The position numbers and the translations under genes were made by a program. DNA of 64,000 nt from NCBI GenBank assembly GCA_030919125.1, contig CP121470.1, positions 1,240,001 to 1,304,000 of the forward strand, read 5' to 3'. The first letter of the stretch is position 1; each line of letters begins with the position of its first letter. The notes beneath the pieces are model-generated. The model was not told where the DNA came from, did no database searches, and worked only from the letters and a program-made list of their open reading frames with translations. This document shows, in pieces, positions 43,010-53,765 of the stretch. The stretch comes from Methanoregula sp. SKADARSKE-2 (lineage in GTDB: Archaea > Halobacteriota > Methanomicrobia > Methanomicrobiales > Methanospirillaceae).

Positions 43010-44479
43010 TTATTCGAAGAGCCGGTAGTTCGGCGCTTCGTCCGTTATGAGAATGTTGTGTGGGTGGCTCTCAGCCATACCGGCACCCGTTATCCGGACA
43101 AACTTTGCTTGGATTTGCATATCAGCGACGGTCTTAGAGCCGGTGTATCCCATCGCGGATTTTAAGCCGCCAACGAGATGGTACATAACTTCCCCAACGT
43201 GGCCGACATACGGGGTAACCCCTTCGACACCTTCAGGCACAAACTTCGTGCTCCCGATATCCTTCTTCTGGAAGTACCTGTCGCTCGACTGCCCCCCGCT
43301 CATGACGCCTATGGACCCCATGCCGCGGTACTGTTTGTAGCGCCTGCCCTTTATGGTGATAACCTTGCCGGGCGCCTCATCGGTGCCGGCAAACATGCTT
43401 CCCATCATGACGGTGTCCGCACCAGCCGCGATTGCCTTTGCGACATCGCCGCTGAACCGGACGCCCCCATCGGCGATAACGGGAATACCGGCCGCTGAAG
43501 CAATCTCAGCGACCTGTGCGATTGCACTGATCTGGGGAACCCCTACTCCGGCCACGATCCTCGTCGTACAGATTGAGCCGGGCCCAATCCCGACCTTGAC
43601 CCCGTCAACGTTCGCTTTGGCGAGAGCCTCTGCCGCCTTCGTTGTCGCAATGTTTCCGGCGATGACATCCGCTTTGACGCTCTCCTTGATGTCCTGCACG
43701 GCGGCAACGACCTTCAGGTTGTGGCCGTGGGCGCAGTCAACGACCAGCGCATCGACCCCGTTCTGGTCAAGGAGCTCGGCCCGGGCAAAGTCGAACGGAC
43801 CGACCGCTGCCGCGACACGGAGGTTTCCTTTTGCATCCCGGGTGGCAAGGGGATACTGGCGCTTTTCGAGAATGTCCTGCATGGTGATGAGGCCCACAAG
43901 GGATCCCCTTTTGTCGACGACTGGAAGACGTTCGACCTTGTTGGTATACATCATCTCGAGGGCCTTCTCTGCCGTGATATCCTCAGGTGCAACGATAAGG
44001 TTCTTCGTCATGATTTTGGTGATCTTCTCTTCACCGCGTGGGGACCCGATTGCCCGGATGTCCCGCCTGCTGACGATGCCGACGATCTTTCCCTTACCGA
44101 CGACGGGGACCCCGCGGATGTTGTACTGGTGCATGACCCGCTCGGTATCTGCAACTGTTGAATCCTCCTCAACAGAGAGCACATCGCGAACAATAAGTTC
44201 CTCGGCCCGCTTGACATACTGGACCTCCTGAAGCTCGCGCTCCGGTGTCATATTCCGGTGGATGACGCCTATTCCACCCTCGCGGGCAAGCGCAATTGCC
44301 ATCGTGGACTCGGTCACGGTGTCCATCGCGGCCGAGACGAGGGGGATTTTTACCGGTATATTCTTTGAGAATTTCGAATTTACTTCGGTTTCGGAAGGCT
44401 CAACCCACGATGCCAATGGTTCGAGGAGGACATCATCAAAGGTGAGGGAGAGGGGGGTTTCCAGTTTTTCGACGAACAT
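43010..44479 (-). CDS. guaB: IMP dehydrogenase
   Basis: A 489-residue enzyme that oxidises IMP to XMP for GTP synthesis. The TIM barrel is split by a CBS pair (about 95-205). The catalytic loop GIGPGSICTTRIVAGVGVPQ has the active-site Cys; IADGGVRFSGDVAKAIAAGA and RYKQYRGMGSIGVM bind substrate and potassium. It begins 4 bases after the stop of mfnB on the minus strand, so they share a transcript. Confidence 0.97.
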   Translation of the reverse strand: MFVEKLETPLSLTFDDVLLEPLASWVEPSETEVNSKFSKNIPVKIPLVSAAMDTVTESTMAIALAREGGIGVIHRNMTPERELQEVQYVKRAEELIVRDVLSVEEDSTVADTERVMHQYNIRGVPVVGKGKIVGIVSRRDIRAIGSPRGEEKITKIMTKNLIVAPEDITAEKALEMMYTNKVERLPVVDKRGSLVGLITMQDILEKRQYPLATRDAKGNLRVAAAVGPFDFARAELLDQNGVDALVVDCAHGHNLKVVAAVQDIKESVKADVIAGNIATTKAAEALAKANVDGVKVGIGPGSICTTRIVAGVGVPQISAIAQVAEIASAAGIPVIADGGVRFSGDVAKAIAAGADTVMMGSMFAGTDEAPGKVITIKGRRYKQYRGMGSIGVMSGGQSSDRYFQKKDIGSTKFVPEGVEGVTPYVGHVGEVMYHLVGGLKSAMGYTGSKTVADMQIQAKFVRITGAGMAESHPHNILITDEAPNYRLFE

Positions 44480-44483
44480 GATT

Positions 44484-45170
44484 TCACCGTATCATGGCAA
44501 GTGCTGTTTTCACGAGATCTTCCCGGACGGTCGCTGTCCGGTCGCCACCGCAGACCATCCCGCGGACACCGATGATGTCCGGGTCGATCCGTTTCAGGGC
44601 ATCGATATCTTCAAACCTGAGGGCCCCGGCGAGGGCAGTGCCGAGACAGAGTTCCCGATTGCCTTCCGTGAACCTGCGAAGCTCACCCTCGTTCATGAAG
44701 GCAAAGGTGCTCTGCCGGTCCTTGATGCCGGTGTCGACCATGGCAAAGTCGGCCCCGCAATCAGCGGCGATCGGGGCCATATCGAAAGGCGAGATAGTTC
44801 CCATGCGTTCGAAATCGGAGTAGGCGGCGATAACGACAAATTTCTTTGGGAAATCGTCTTTGACTGCCCGGACAACCGCAGCGATGACATCGCGTGCCTT
44901 CTCTCTGTCTGCGAAGGCAAGGCCGATCTTGATATAGTCAGCCCCTGCGCATGCAGCACCGTAGGCTGCAAGCGATGCACCACCCGGCTTGTAGTCGAAG
45001 TCACCGATGGCTGCACTCACGGGCTTGTCTGACAGGGATTTGATCTCGCGGATTACCCAGGGAAAATTCGCACCGAGGGAGCCTTCCGATGGCTTCTTTA
45101 CATCGATTATGTCAGCGGCGATGGAGCGTCTCGCTTCATCGATGGAGCTGGGGCTGACCAACAATTGCAT
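44484..45170 (-). CDS. mfnB: (5-formylfuran-3-yl)methyl phosphate synthase
   Basis: The 228-residue DUF556 TIM-barrel enzyme makes the furan precursor of methanofuran from two glyceraldehyde-3-phosphate molecules. IIDVKKPSEGSLGANFPWVI contains the Schiff-base Lys region; further family text is ACAGADYIKIGLA and DIIGVRGMVCGGDRTATV. Methanofuran is the substrate of the Fwd enzyme encoded at 28-32 kb. Divergent from the HisA-like gene with about 43 bases between starts. Confidence 0.93.
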   Translation of the reverse strand: MQLLVSPSSIDEARRSIAADIIDVKKPSEGSLGANFPWVIREIKSLSDKPVSAAIGDFDYKPGGASLAAYGAACAGADYIKIGLAFADREKARDVIAAVVRAVKDDFPKKFVVIAAYSDFERMGTISPFDMAPIAADCGADFAMVDTGIKDRQSTFAFMNEGELRRFTEGNRELCLGTALAGALRFEDIDALKRIDPDIIGVRGMVCGGDRTATVREDLVKTALAMIR

Positions 45171-45213
45171 AGAATTTAATGATCTTTTGTCCTAATAGTG
45201 ATTGCGTTCGCCT

Positions 45214-45885
45214 ATGGATCTGGTTCTTGCTATGGATTTCCGGCATAATCTGGTCGTACATGGCAAAATGGGGAACCGTGCGGGCTACAAACCTCTCGAC
45301 TGGGGCTCTTCCCCGACGGCAGAACCGCTTGGATTTGTCAGGGCAATCGCCCCGAAATTTATTTACATTGCGGATCTGGACAGGATCGAAGGAACCGGCT
45401 CCCACGATGCGATCACCCTGCAGTGTGCTGAGGTGGTCGAGTGCTGTTATGTAGACCGGGGTTGCCGCTCACCGGGCGATTACCTCGCAGGCGACAAGAT
45501 CCGGAATATCGTTGGCACTGAGTCCGGTGGAGAAAACCTCGGGGAATATCACGGTGGATTCCTGAGTATCGACATGAAAGCCGGAAGAGTAATCCCCTCC
45601 GGGAAAGTCCCGGTCGAAGTCCTTGCTGCTGCCGGGCAATGGGATTTCGAAGGCTGCATCCTTCTTGATATAACCGGTGTCGGAACTGAGAAGGGTCTTG
45701 ACCCGGAGTTTCTCGCACGAATGCGGAAGGCGTATGAGGGAAAGTTGTTCCTTGGCGGAGGGGTTGGGACGATTGCCGATCTTGATGCCCTCTCCTCCGC
45801 AGGGTTCGATGGCGCGATCATCGCGACAGCACTGCACAAGGGCGTCGTGCCGCTCGAATGGATCCGGAGGGGTACGGTTTGTTAA
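45214..45885 (+). CDS. HisA/HisF-family TIM-barrel protein
   Basis: The 223-residue protein starts MDLVLAMDFRHNLVVHGKMG and continues APKFIYIADLDRIEGTGSHD, with phosphate-binding LFLGGGVGTIADLDALSSAG and GAIIATALHKG near the end. It resembles HisA but is shorter, and it lies away from histidine genes and next to mfnB, a placement seen in other methanogens. A role in cofactor synthesis is possible (inference). ATG 45214 fits the family better than TTG 45202. It overlaps tmk. Confidence 0.8.
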   Translation: MDLVLAMDFRHNLVVHGKMGNRAGYKPLDWGSSPTAEPLGFVRAIAPKFIYIADLDRIEGTGSHDAITLQCAEVVECCYVDRGCRSPGDYLAGDKIRNIVGTESGGENLGEYHGGFLSIDMKAGRVIPSGKVPVEVLAAAGQWDFEGCILLDITGVGTEKGLDPEFLARMRKAYEGKLFLGGGVGTIADLDALSSAGFDGAIIATALHKGVVPLEWIRRGTVC

Positions 45886-46493
45886 TCACGCTCGAAGGAA
45901 TTGACGGGAGCGGAAAGAGTACGCTCCATGCATCGCTGAAGGAAATGCTCGTGGATCTTGATCCGGTCATCACCCGGGAACCGGGTGCCACATGGGTCGG
46001 GGAATCCGTGCGCAGGGCAATCGCCGAACAGATCGATCCCATTACGGAGGCAACCCTCTTTGTAGCCGACCATGCGGCCCATCTCACCCGGGTCGTCCGG
46101 CCTGCCCTTGCGGAGGGGAGACTTGTCATCTCCGACCGGTACAGCGACAGTCGGTACGCCTACCAGTCGGTCACCCTCGAAGGTGTCGTACCTTCGCCCG
46201 AAGCCTGGCTTCGCTCGATGCACAACGGCTGGACAATCATGCCTGACAAGACGTTCCTCCTTACCCTGCCTCTCGACACGGCCCTGAGCCGGTTGAAACC
46301 CGCCAGCCGGCGGGAGCACTTCGAGAGGCGTGAGACCTTGGAGAAAGTGCAGAATAATTATCTCACCTATGCCTGGAACGAGCCGTCGCGGTTTGTGGTT
46401 GTCGACGCGATGCTTTCTGCGGATACTATCGCCACGTTTGTAGCGGATGCAATCCGACATGAATGGGAAGCAGGAAGGAAGCGGAAGAAATAA
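45879..46493 (+). CDS. tmk: Thymidylate kinase
   Basis: A 204-residue dTMP kinase with P-loop LEGIDGSGKSTLHASL, the substrate motif RLVISDRYSDSRYAYQ and a LID/dTMP region SRREHFERRETL. I choose TTG 45879 because GGAGGGG at 45865-45871 is ideally placed for it and the protein then begins LLITLEGID as expected. The longer frame from ATG 45858 would read through that ribosome-binding site. It overlaps the HisA-like gene by 7 bases. Confidence 0.93.
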   Translation: MLITLEGIDGSGKSTLHASLKEMLVDLDPVITREPGATWVGESVRRAIAEQIDPITEATLFVADHAAHLTRVVRPALAEGRLVISDRYSDSRYAYQSVTLEGVVPSPEAWLRSMHNGWTIMPDKTFLLTLPLDTALSRLKPASRREHFERRETLEKVQNNYLTYAWNEPSRFVVVDAMLSADTIATFVADAIRHEWEAGRKRKK

Positions 46494-46523
46494 TCCCTCT
46501 TCGATTGTATCGGGAAATCCACA

Positions 46524-46591
46524 TTTTTTTATCGTGAGGACCCCAAAGCCAGGTGGCACATTTTTTTTGCGAAACCAGAAAGATCAAAAAA
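46524..46591. terminator. Convergent T/A runs between tmk and valS
   Basis: T7 at 46524-46530 and T8 at 46561-46568 serve the + strand transcript of tmk; A6 at 46586-46591 is a T-run for the minus-strand valS message. Confidence 0.45.
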
Positions 46592-46608
46592 GGAGAAGCG
46601 AGTTCCTT

Positions 46609-49197
46609 TTACTTCGCAATCGTCACGATAACATTGCCGACCGTCAACACATCGACTTTCGCCCCTTCTTCCATATAGGAATACCTTGGCGTGAAGACAT
46701 TCTCCGGCAGGGGGATATCGGTGCCGTTGAGCTGGATCGTCTTTGGCGGATTTGCGAGCTGTTCCGGTGAGAGCGCCCGTACCGCGTCCATAAACGCTTG
46801 TGCATCCTTCCGGAAGGTTTTGCCAACAATCGAGCGGTCAAAGTCGATATCGGTGATGACCCGATCCAGGTGGGCGGCGTCGGTCCGCCAGTGGACATCG
46901 GCGTTCAGCGTACGGCCGGTGTCCCCTTCATCGTTGACTGTGTGCGGGGCATAGATGGTGATTTTCCCGAGCGGGGCATTGAGGGCCATGTTGTTGTCGT
47001 GCTTGTACTTCCGCACTTCTGCAACGAGCTGGACGAGCCGGTTCCCCTCGGTACGGGCCTTCTCGTCGTCGTACGTGAAACTTACCCACGGCTGTTTGTG
47101 TACGCTCTCGTTCCGGAGATATGAGTAGCACTCCTCAGCAAAGTAGGGAGTGAACGGGGCGAGCATCCGGCAGAGCGCATCGAACGCGGTTTCGAGGACG
47201 AGGCAGGCGCTCCTCCGCGACTCACCGGACAGGTACAGCCTCCCCTTCACGAGCTCGATATAATTGTCGGCGAGCGCATCCCACGCGAACTCCCGAATTG
47301 CCTTGAGCGCGATGTCAAACTGATAGGCTTCCAGTGCCGTGCTGACCTGCTGGATGGTGTCGGAGAGCTGGACAAGGAGCCAGCGGTCGGCGAGGGCCGT
47401 GACCGGTGCGTTCTGATCGACGCCCTCCTTCCCAAGCTGCATGAGAGCAAACTTGGTGATGTTCCACATCTTGGTCTGGAACCGGGAGGCTGCGACCACA
47501 TCGTTCCAGTTGAACATGATGTCCGAGCCGGTGGCCGCTCCCATGGCTCCCCACTGCCGGAGAGCGTCGGCCCCGTACTTGACGAGGATCTCTTCAGGGA
47601 CGATGATATTGCCCCGGCTCTTGCTCATCTTGAACCCGTCTTCCCCGAGAACCATCCCGTTGACAAGGATCTCATCCCACGGTTTCCCGCAGGTGAGAGC
47701 GACCGATCGCAGGATCGAATAGAACGCCCAGGTCCGGATAATGTCGTGGCCCTGCGGCCGGATCTGTGCCGGGAAGAACGGGGGCATCCCGTTCCCGTCC
47801 CAGCCGGTCACATTGAGGACGGAGATCGAGGAGTCCATCCACGTATCGAGGACATCCTCTTCCCCGGAAAACTCCGAGCTTCCACACTTCTTGCAAGGAT
47901 GCTTCGGTTTTACCATGGTCGGGTCTACGGGAAGATCCTTCTCATCGGGAACTACCATCTCGCCGCACTTCTGGCAGAACCAGACCGGAATCGGAGTTGC
48001 GAAGATCCGCTGACGGGAGATACACCAGTCCCATTCCATCTGGTCAACCCAGTTCTCCATCCTCCGGAGCATGTGTTCGGGGTACCAGGTGATCTGGTGG
48101 GCGGCTTCCTGGATCTCCTCCGGCTTGATCTTCACGAACCACTGTCGCTCGGAGAGGATCTCAATCGGGGTCTTGCAACGCCAGCATGTTCCGACGCGCT
48201 GGGCCAGTTTCTCCTGCCGCTTCAGGATGCCGCTTGATTTCATGTCCGCGAGAATTGCAGCCCGGCATGCAGTCGTGTTCAGTCCTTTGTATTTGCCGGC
48301 GATCTCGGTCATCCTGCCCGTTCGATCGATCGCCTTCCTGAGTGCGAGGTTGTGCTGTTTCCACCAGTGGACATCCTGCTTGTCGCCAAAGGTACAGATC
48401 ATAACCGCGCCGGAACCGAACGATGGATCGACTGCCTCGTCTTGGATTATCGGAACCGGGTGGCAGAAGAGCGGGACAGAGAGGGACTTGCCCTTGAGCT
48501 TGTGGTACCGATCATCCGCCGGATGTACCGCGACCGCGACACAGGCTGCGAGGAGCTCCGGACGCGTTGTCGCTATCTCGACACCATCGAAATCGAAATA
48601 GTTGAGCTGGGTCTCGCGGTCTTCGTAAGAAACTTCTGCAAAGGCGATTGCCGTCTCGCACCGGGTGCAGTAGTTGACCGGGTGCTCGCTCTGGTAGATG
48701 TGCCCCGAGGCGAGCATCCTGAGGAAGGAGAGCTGGGTCTTGCCGTAGTACTTCGGCATCATCGTGATGTATTCGTTCGACCAGTCGGTCGAGAACGCCA
48801 TCTTCCTGAGGGTTACCCGCATTGCTGCAATATTCTTCTCGGTCAGCTCGCGGCACATCTTCCGGAACTCCTCACGGGAGACATCGTTCTTGGTGATATG
48901 GTTAAGTTCCTCGACCTTCACTTCGGTCGGGAGACCGTGACAGTCCCACCCCTGGGGGAACATCACGTTGAACCCTTTCATGCGTTTATAGCGGGCAAAA
49001 AAATCGATGTAGCACCAGTTTAAGGCGTTCCCGATATGGAAATTGCCGGTCGGGTAGGGCGGCGGGGTGTCGATGACGAATTGGGGTTTTTTGGAGTTCT
49101 TATCAAAATAATGATCTTCGTCGCGCCAGGTTCTGCGCCAGCGCTCTTCCACCTCGGAGAAATCATAATTCTTCGGCAGTTGATCAGAGGGTACCAT
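46609..49197 (-). CDS. valS: Valyl-tRNA synthetase
   Basis: The 862-residue class I synthetase has the HIGH-type motif [19 protein letters not shown], the valine-type editing domain ([20 protein letters not shown]), a zinc-like Cys cluster (FCQKCGEM ... [14 protein letters not shown]) and [14 protein letters not shown]. The start [20 protein letters not shown] at ATG 49197 is the family N-terminus. The frame happens to stay open to 50589, opposite the DUF92 gene, but that extension is Glu/Asp/Arg-rich antisense text and not part of the protein. Confidence 0.96.
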   Translation of the reverse strand: MVPSDQLPKNYDFSEVEERWRRTWRDEDHYFDKNSKKPQFVIDTPPPYPTGNFHIGNALNWCYIDFFARYKRMKGFNVMFPQGWDCHGLPTEVKVEELNHITKNDVSREEFRKMCRELTEKNIAAMRVTLRKMAFSTDWSNEYITMMPKYYGKTQLSFLRMLASGHIYQSEHPVNYCTRCETAIAFAEVSYEDRETQLNYFDFDGVEIATTRPELLAACVAVAVHPADDRYHKLKGKSLSVPLFCHPVPIIQDEAVDPSFGSGAVMICTFGDKQDVHWWKQHNLALRKAIDRTGRMTEIAGKYKGLNTTACRAAILADMKSSGILKRQEKLAQRVGTCWRCKTPIEILSERQWFVKIKPEEIQEAAHQITWYPEHMLRRMENWVDQMEWDWCISRQRIFATPIPVWFCQKCGEMVVPDEKDLPVDPTMVKPKHPCKKCGSSEFSGEEDVLDTWMDSSISVLNVTGWDGNGMPPFFPAQIRPQGHDIIRTWAFYSILRSVALTCGKPWDEILVNGMVLGEDGFKMSKSRGNIIVPEEILVKYGADALRQWGAMGAATGSDIMFNWNDVVAASRFQTKMWNITKFALMQLGKEGVDQNAPVTALADRWLLVQLSDTIQQVSTALEAYQFDIALKAIREFAWDALADNYIELVKGRLYLSGESRRSACLVLETAFDALCRMLAPFTPYFAEECYSYLRNESVHKQPWVSFTYDDEKARTEGNRLVQLVAEVRKYKHDNNMALNAPLGKITIYAPHTVNDEGDTGRTLNADVHWRTDAAHLDRVITDIDFDRSIVGKTFRKDAQAFMDAVRALSPEQLANPPKTIQLNGTDIPLPENVFTPRYSYMEEGAKVDVLTVGNVIVTIAK

Positions 49198-49341
49198 TCC
49201 GTAGATATTAGTCTCCTGGATAAAATATACTGATCGCATCAGTGAGTTATCTCCGGTTCCCCTCAGAAGTGTCTTGTATCCTGTTGGAACGTGATAATAA
49301 CAAGATAAAACTCTTCTTACTTGAGGATCAATAGTACTCCA

Positions 49342-50547
49342 ATGGCGAGACAGAAGGGCCTTGGCTATGCTGCTGCACTTACCGGGGCTGTGATCCTTGT
49401 CGGCCCCTATGTTACGGCTGCATGGCTGCTCGGTCTCATCGTAATCCTCTTCTCCCTCCTCCTCTTCCGGTTCTTCCGGACAAAGTACCTGACCTACGCA
49501 TTCTGTGCGCTTGCAGCACTCTACGGGGTCGGTCTTCTCCCGCTCTTTGTTTTCTCCACGTCCCTTGCAATGCTTGTTCTCGGTGAGCTGGTATTCCAGA
49601 CCGGGGCAGACGATCTGAATACGTACATTTATTATATCATCTCGACCGCGTGGGCCGGCGTCCTTGTCATGGCCTACCTCAATAAGCTGGAGATCCTCAC
49701 GGTTATCTTTGGTATCATCGGAGCTGTGCTCCTCAAGATTATCCTGCTCAAGTACGAGGACTCGCTTATGATCGAAGGCATCGGTATCGCGATGACCATG
49801 TGGCTGATCCAGGAGCTCAACTACCAGGCCACCATGCAGCTCGTGGTTGCGGCGGTTATCGTCGGGTTTACTTTCGGCTACTTTGCCTACCGGTCGAAGA
49901 CCGCGGATTTGTCCGGTCTCTTCTCCGCCGCACTCGTAGGTATCATCCTCCTCATTTTCGCAGGTCCCCTCTGGTTCCTGATCATGCTCGCCTTCTTTAT
50001 CCTGGGCTCTGCGGCGACCAAGTACAAGTATGAGTACAAGAAGCGCATCGGTGTCGAGCAGGGCCAGAGCGGGGCCCGGGGATACCGGAACGTCTTTGCC
50101 AACGGGATCGTTGCTGCCGCTGCGGCCGTACTTTTTGGTGTTTTCCAGCACCCGGTCTTTATTGTGATGTATGTCGGCTGTGTTGCCACGGCTGCTGCCG
50201 ACACCCTTGCGAGCGAGATTGGCGTGACCGGCGGAGTGCCGTATCTGATTACGACCCTGAAAAAAGTCCCCATCGGGACCAATGGCGGTGTCACTCTGAC
50301 CGGTGAGTCCGTTGCCCTGCTCGGGGGGTTCCTGATCTCGCTGACCGCGCACTTCCTCAATCTTATCAATAATCCGGAGATGGTTGTCATCTGCACAATC
50401 GCCGGGTTTGTCGGGACCAACCTTGACAGTCTCGTTGGAGCCACCCTGGAGAACAAGGGATTCCTCGGAAATGCCGGCACGAACCTGCTTGCAACAATCG
50501 GTGGCGGGTTGTTTGCCGTCGCCATCTATCTTGTGTTCCTCCACTAA
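49342..50547 (+). CDS. DUF92/TIGR00297 family membrane protein
   Basis: From ATG 49342 the 401-residue product has about ten hydrophobic helices and the DUF92 C-terminal block: [59 protein letters not shown] and [20 protein letters not shown]. Plant VTE6 (phytyl-phosphate kinase) is a relative, and archaeal members may act on isoprenoid phosphates (inference). It diverges from valS with about 144 bases between starts. Confidence 0.88.
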   Translation: MARQKGLGYAAALTGAVILVGPYVTAAWLLGLIVILFSLLLFRFFRTKYLTYAFCALAALYGVGLLPLFVFSTSLAMLVLGELVFQTGADDLNTYIYYIISTAWAGVLVMAYLNKLEILTVIFGIIGAVLLKIILLKYEDSLMIEGIGIAMTMWLIQELNYQATMQLVVAAVIVGFTFGYFAYRSKTADLSGLFSAALVGIILLIFAGPLWFLIMLAFFILGSAATKYKYEYKKRIGVEQGQSGARGYRNVFANGIVAAAAAVLFGVFQHPVFIVMYVGCVATAAADTLASEIGVTGGVPYLITTLKKVPIGTNGGVTLTGESVALLGGFLISLTAHFLNLINNPEMVVICTIAGFVGTNLDSLVGATLENKGFLGNAGTNLLATIGGGLFAVAIYLVFLH

Positions 50548-50825
50548 ACTGTGCCAGATTTCCTCTGTGGCCGGGTCCAAAGCCTGCACGCCAGCGGTAA
50601 GATTCGTTTTCGGAGATCCCGTTTTGTAAATTTCTCACCGGTGGATGTCCGGGTCAAATATGCCCGATGAGCCGACACGGGATAGTATTTCCCGATAAAC
50701 TACTGCTCAAAACCAGTCTCTGCCGCAAGTGAAAAGCGTAACCTGCAGATAACTATCAACGGCGTCTCATGACTCAATTGAGCAGACCCCTGAAAAAAGG
50801 TGAGCGAAAATCTTCTCTTTACCCA

Positions 50826-51665
50826 TCAGTATTTGTACCATCGGCCTTTGCTGTCGTATTCACCGGTTGTCGATGCCTGGGTGATTATGGGAAGGTTCCC
50901 GGATATTTTCTTGAAGAAACATGCTTTGTAGCTGTAAAGGATCGGGATGAGAAGGAACAGGCCGACGAAAATGACAACTGCGGTGATCCATACGCCGGTT
51001 GTACCGAACATTGTGCTCAGCTCCGTAGGGGTGAACGCCCGGATCTGTGTATAACTCTGGAGCGGGGCGAGTTTGTCGTACAAAAGCCCATTCCAGACGA
51101 GGAGCAGACCGAAGCCAATGACTATCGAGAGGAGCGCGTTCAGGATCAGGTACCTCAGCACTTCGCCAAACCGGGCTGCAACAATCCCGATACTGCGCCG
51201 GATCGAGTCGAAGATCCGGCCCTCCTCAAATACCGCTGCAGTATCAAAGAAGATGGTCAGGATAAACACCGGAACGGAGATTGCAAATGCCAGAACCTCC
51301 ATCAACATCGCATCTGGGGGTATTCCCGAGGCAGTGAGAACAACGACACCGGCGATAAAGATGAGCGTGTCGGCAAAAATGATGACAAGGAGCGGAAGAA
51401 GGATCCGGAAGTAATAGTGAATCCCTCCGGTGAACATCGTCTTTACGTCGCCCTGCCCGTTTTTCAGCAGGACAAGCATGCCGGCAATAAACAGGAGCAG
51501 GATAAGGCCGAATATCACGATAAGCCGGCTTGCAAAAAACGTCCCGTCAAGGTTGAGCAACACCCAGAAAAGGGCTCCCAGAAACCCTGCAACAAGACCG
51601 GGTATCCAGAGTACGGGGAAGCGCCCGAGGAGCGCGAACGCTTCCTTCAGTTCGGCAACCGACAT
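50826..51665 (-). CDS. Integral membrane protein (DUF7847-like)
   Basis: A 279-residue protein with six or seven hydrophobic helices and the start MSVAELKEAFALLGRFPVLW, also found in archaeal membrane proteins of unknown function. Conserved-looking loop text is AAVFEEGRIFDSIRRSIGIV. It ends in a polar tail (YDSKGRWYKY). It starts 2 bases after the stop of the upstream PK-C-like gene, so the two are co-transcribed. Confidence 0.7.
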   Translation of the reverse strand: MSVAELKEAFALLGRFPVLWIPGLVAGFLGALFWVLLNLDGTFFASRLIVIFGLILLLFIAGMLVLLKNGQGDVKTMFTGGIHYYFRILLPLLVIIFADTLIFIAGVVVLTASGIPPDAMLMEVLAFAISVPVFILTIFFDTAAVFEEGRIFDSIRRSIGIVAARFGEVLRYLILNALLSIVIGFGLLLVWNGLLYDKLAPLQSYTQIRAFTPTELSTMFGTTGVWITAVVIFVGLFLLIPILYSYKACFFKKISGNLPIITQASTTGEYDSKGRWYKY

Positions 51666-51667
51666 CG

Positions 51668-52258
51668 TTACCGGTTCCTTGGCATGGCAATGATCTCGCG
51701 TACCTGCAGGTCAAAGAAATTTGCGGTATGAGAGGGTTTGATTACACAGACGGTATCCGCTCCGGTAGCAGTCCCCCCTACGGCAATGATCTCCTTCTCC
51801 ACACTTATTGCGCCCTGATCTGCGGCAATCAGTACGCATTCGACAGCAACCTTGAGCCCGGTGGCTACCACCCGGCGAAGTGCCTCTGCAATGGCTTCGG
51901 TGCGTGATCCCCCCCCGATTTTTGGGGACCGCGAGAGTGCGCGTTCGAGTCCTGAGAGTGCATGCGTCCCGGTAACGATCTTCACACCCTTTTTGCGCAG
52001 CCGGTCCGCCCGCTCCCGTGAAAACTCCCATTCGCCGGGTTTTGTAAACCCGACAACGTGGGTGACGACAATCAGTTCAAGGCCGGATCCATCCATCGCC
52101 CTGAAGAATTCTTCCGCAGTCTCTCCCGATGTGCTTGCGACGATAACCGTTGTAAGTCCGAGCTCCTTTGCCCGCGCGGCTGCAAACCGTGCTGCATCGG
52201 CAGTGTTGGCCGGGCCCGGCTTGTCAAAATAGCTGATCTTCCTTTCGGTAAACGACAT
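51668..52258 (-). CDS. Pyruvate-kinase C-terminal-like domain protein
   Basis: A 196-residue stand-alone PK_C (alpha/beta) domain: ISYFDKPGPANTADAARFAA, TTVIVASTSGETAEEFFRAM, VVTHVVGFTKPGEWEFSRER and GVKIVTGTHALSGLERALS. Family members occur widely in archaea without the catalytic barrel; function is unknown. A TATA-like TTTATTAAAA lies just upstream on the minus strand (about 52266-52275). Confidence 0.85.
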   Translation of the reverse strand: MSFTERKISYFDKPGPANTADAARFAAARAKELGLTTVIVASTSGETAEEFFRAMDGSGLELIVVTHVVGFTKPGEWEFSRERADRLRKKGVKIVTGTHALSGLERALSRSPKIGGGSRTEAIAEALRRVVATGLKVAVECVLIAADQGAISVEKEIIAVGGTATGADTVCVIKPSHTANFFDLQVREIIAMPRNR

Positions 52259-52399
52259 ACTTACATTTTAATAAACAGCAATGAAAAACTTTGTCAGATT
52301 TACCTCCCCCGGCAGAATCCTGCCGCGTATTTTCCGGGCCCAGCCCGAAAATCGTGGGGATAATTTTTCAACCCCGATGCGATTTACGAGGAATTCCCT

Positions 52400-53569
52400 A
52401 TGATCACACTCGCCCTTGCCGGAAAACCCAATTGCGGAAAGTCGACGTTTTTTAAAGCAGCGACGCTTGCAAATGTAGAGATTGCAAATTACCCGTTCAC
52501 CACCATCAACCCGAACTTTGGGGTGGCATATGTCAGGACTCCCTGCGCATGCAAGGGCCTGAATATAAGCTGTACCCACTGTGTTGACGGTGTCAGGTTC
52601 GTCCCGGTGAACCTGATTGACGTTGCAGGTCTCGTTCCCGATGCCCACAAGGGAAAGGGGCTTGGCAACCAGTTCCTTGACCACCTGCGGCAGGCGGATG
52701 CGATCCTCCATCTCGTTGATGCAAGCGGTGGTACCGATGCTGAGGGAAACCCGGTCGATATCGGAAGCCACAACCCCATGGAGGATGTCAAATTTCTCGG
52801 GTACGAGATGACGATGTGGGTTTACGGCATCCTTGACAAGCACTGGTCCCGAATCAGTCGCCAGTCTCAGGGGAAGGGTTCTGCGATCCAGCAGGGAATT
52901 GCAGAAGTATTTGCCGGTCTTGGAATTACCTATGAAGATATCCGCGATGCGGAACTCAAGTTTAAGATTGACTTCATTCATGCGACCATGGAGGATCTCA
53001 TTCCGCTGTGCGCGGAGATCGTCAGCATTTCGAAACCGATGGTCGTCATCGGTAACAAGTTCGATCTCGCTCCCGAAGAGCTCCGGAAGCGGCTGGCGGA
53101 AGCCAAGGTTACTTTCACCAGTGCCGCATCCGAACTCGCGCTCCGGAATGCTGCCGCTGCGCACGTGATCAAGTACCTGCCGGGAGATCCGGAATTCAAG
53201 GTTGTCGATGAGCGATCGCTCTCCGCACCCCAGAAGGCAGGCCTCACGAAGATCGCAGGCCTCATGAGAGAGAACAACGGGACCGGTGTGCAGCAGGCGG
53301 TCAACCACGCGGTCTTCAACCTGCTCGACATGATCGTTGTCTACCCGGTGGAGGATGAGACCCATTTCTCCAACAAGCAGGGCGATGTGCTGCCCGATGC
53401 GTACTTGATGAAGAAGGGCTCCACCCCTCATGATCTTGCGTTCCAGGTCCACACCGAAATCGGTAAAGGATTTCTGTACGCTATCGATGCCCGGTCAAAG
53501 ATGCGGATCAAGGAGAACCACATCCTGAAAGACGGGGATGTCATTAAGATCGTCAGCGCAGCAAAGTAA
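52400..53569 (+). CDS. YchF/Obg-type GTPase with TGS domain
   Basis: A 389-residue archaeal redox-regulated NTPase-like protein. G1 LAGKPNCGKSTFFKAATLAN, G3 VNLIDVAGLVPDAHKGKGLG and G4 VVIGNKFDLAPEE are clear, and the last 70 residues are a TGS domain (IDARSKMRIKENHILKDGDV). Cys-containing CACKGLNISCTHCVDG is typical of this archaeal branch. Such proteins associate with ribosomes. GAGGAATT precedes ATG 52400. Confidence 0.93.
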   Translation: MITLALAGKPNCGKSTFFKAATLANVEIANYPFTTINPNFGVAYVRTPCACKGLNISCTHCVDGVRFVPVNLIDVAGLVPDAHKGKGLGNQFLDHLRQADAILHLVDASGGTDAEGNPVDIGSHNPMEDVKFLGYEMTMWVYGILDKHWSRISRQSQGKGSAIQQGIAEVFAGLGITYEDIRDAELKFKIDFIHATMEDLIPLCAEIVSISKPMVVIGNKFDLAPEELRKRLAEAKVTFTSAASELALRNAAAAHVIKYLPGDPEFKVVDERSLSAPQKAGLTKIAGLMRENNGTGVQQAVNHAVFNLLDMIVVYPVEDETHFSNKQGDVLPDAYLMKKGSTPHDLAFQVHTEIGKGFLYAIDARSKMRIKENHILKDGDVIKIVSAAK

Positions 53570-53706
53570 GAGCCCCACAGACTGCGGCGGGGTATGGGGG
53601 CGGTACGACAATTGTCATCCGGTTGTCTGACAAACCCGCCGCTCCCGCCCCGGATTCCCTTTTAAAACCCGTTTTACGGTCTTTGAGCGGCGGTTTTTCA
53701 AAAAAC

Positions 53707-53714
53707 TTTATAAG
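53707..53714 (+). promoter_or_regulatory. TATA box for the small gene at 53766
   Basis: TTTATAAG preceded by an A-run is a strong archaeal TATA box, about 52 bases ahead of the ATG, giving a leader of roughly 27 bases that contains the GGAGGTG site. Confidence 0.7.
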
Positions 53715-53765
53715 CAGCAAAAAGAACAGAGGAACTATAGAGAAAGAGAGAAAGGAGGTGTACAG

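Noticed and set aside
49198..50589. Minus-strand extension of the valS frame, making a 1326-codon ORF
   Set aside because: It lies antisense to the clear DUF92 membrane gene, has Glu/Asp/Arg-rich low-complexity text, and valS has its family start at 49197.
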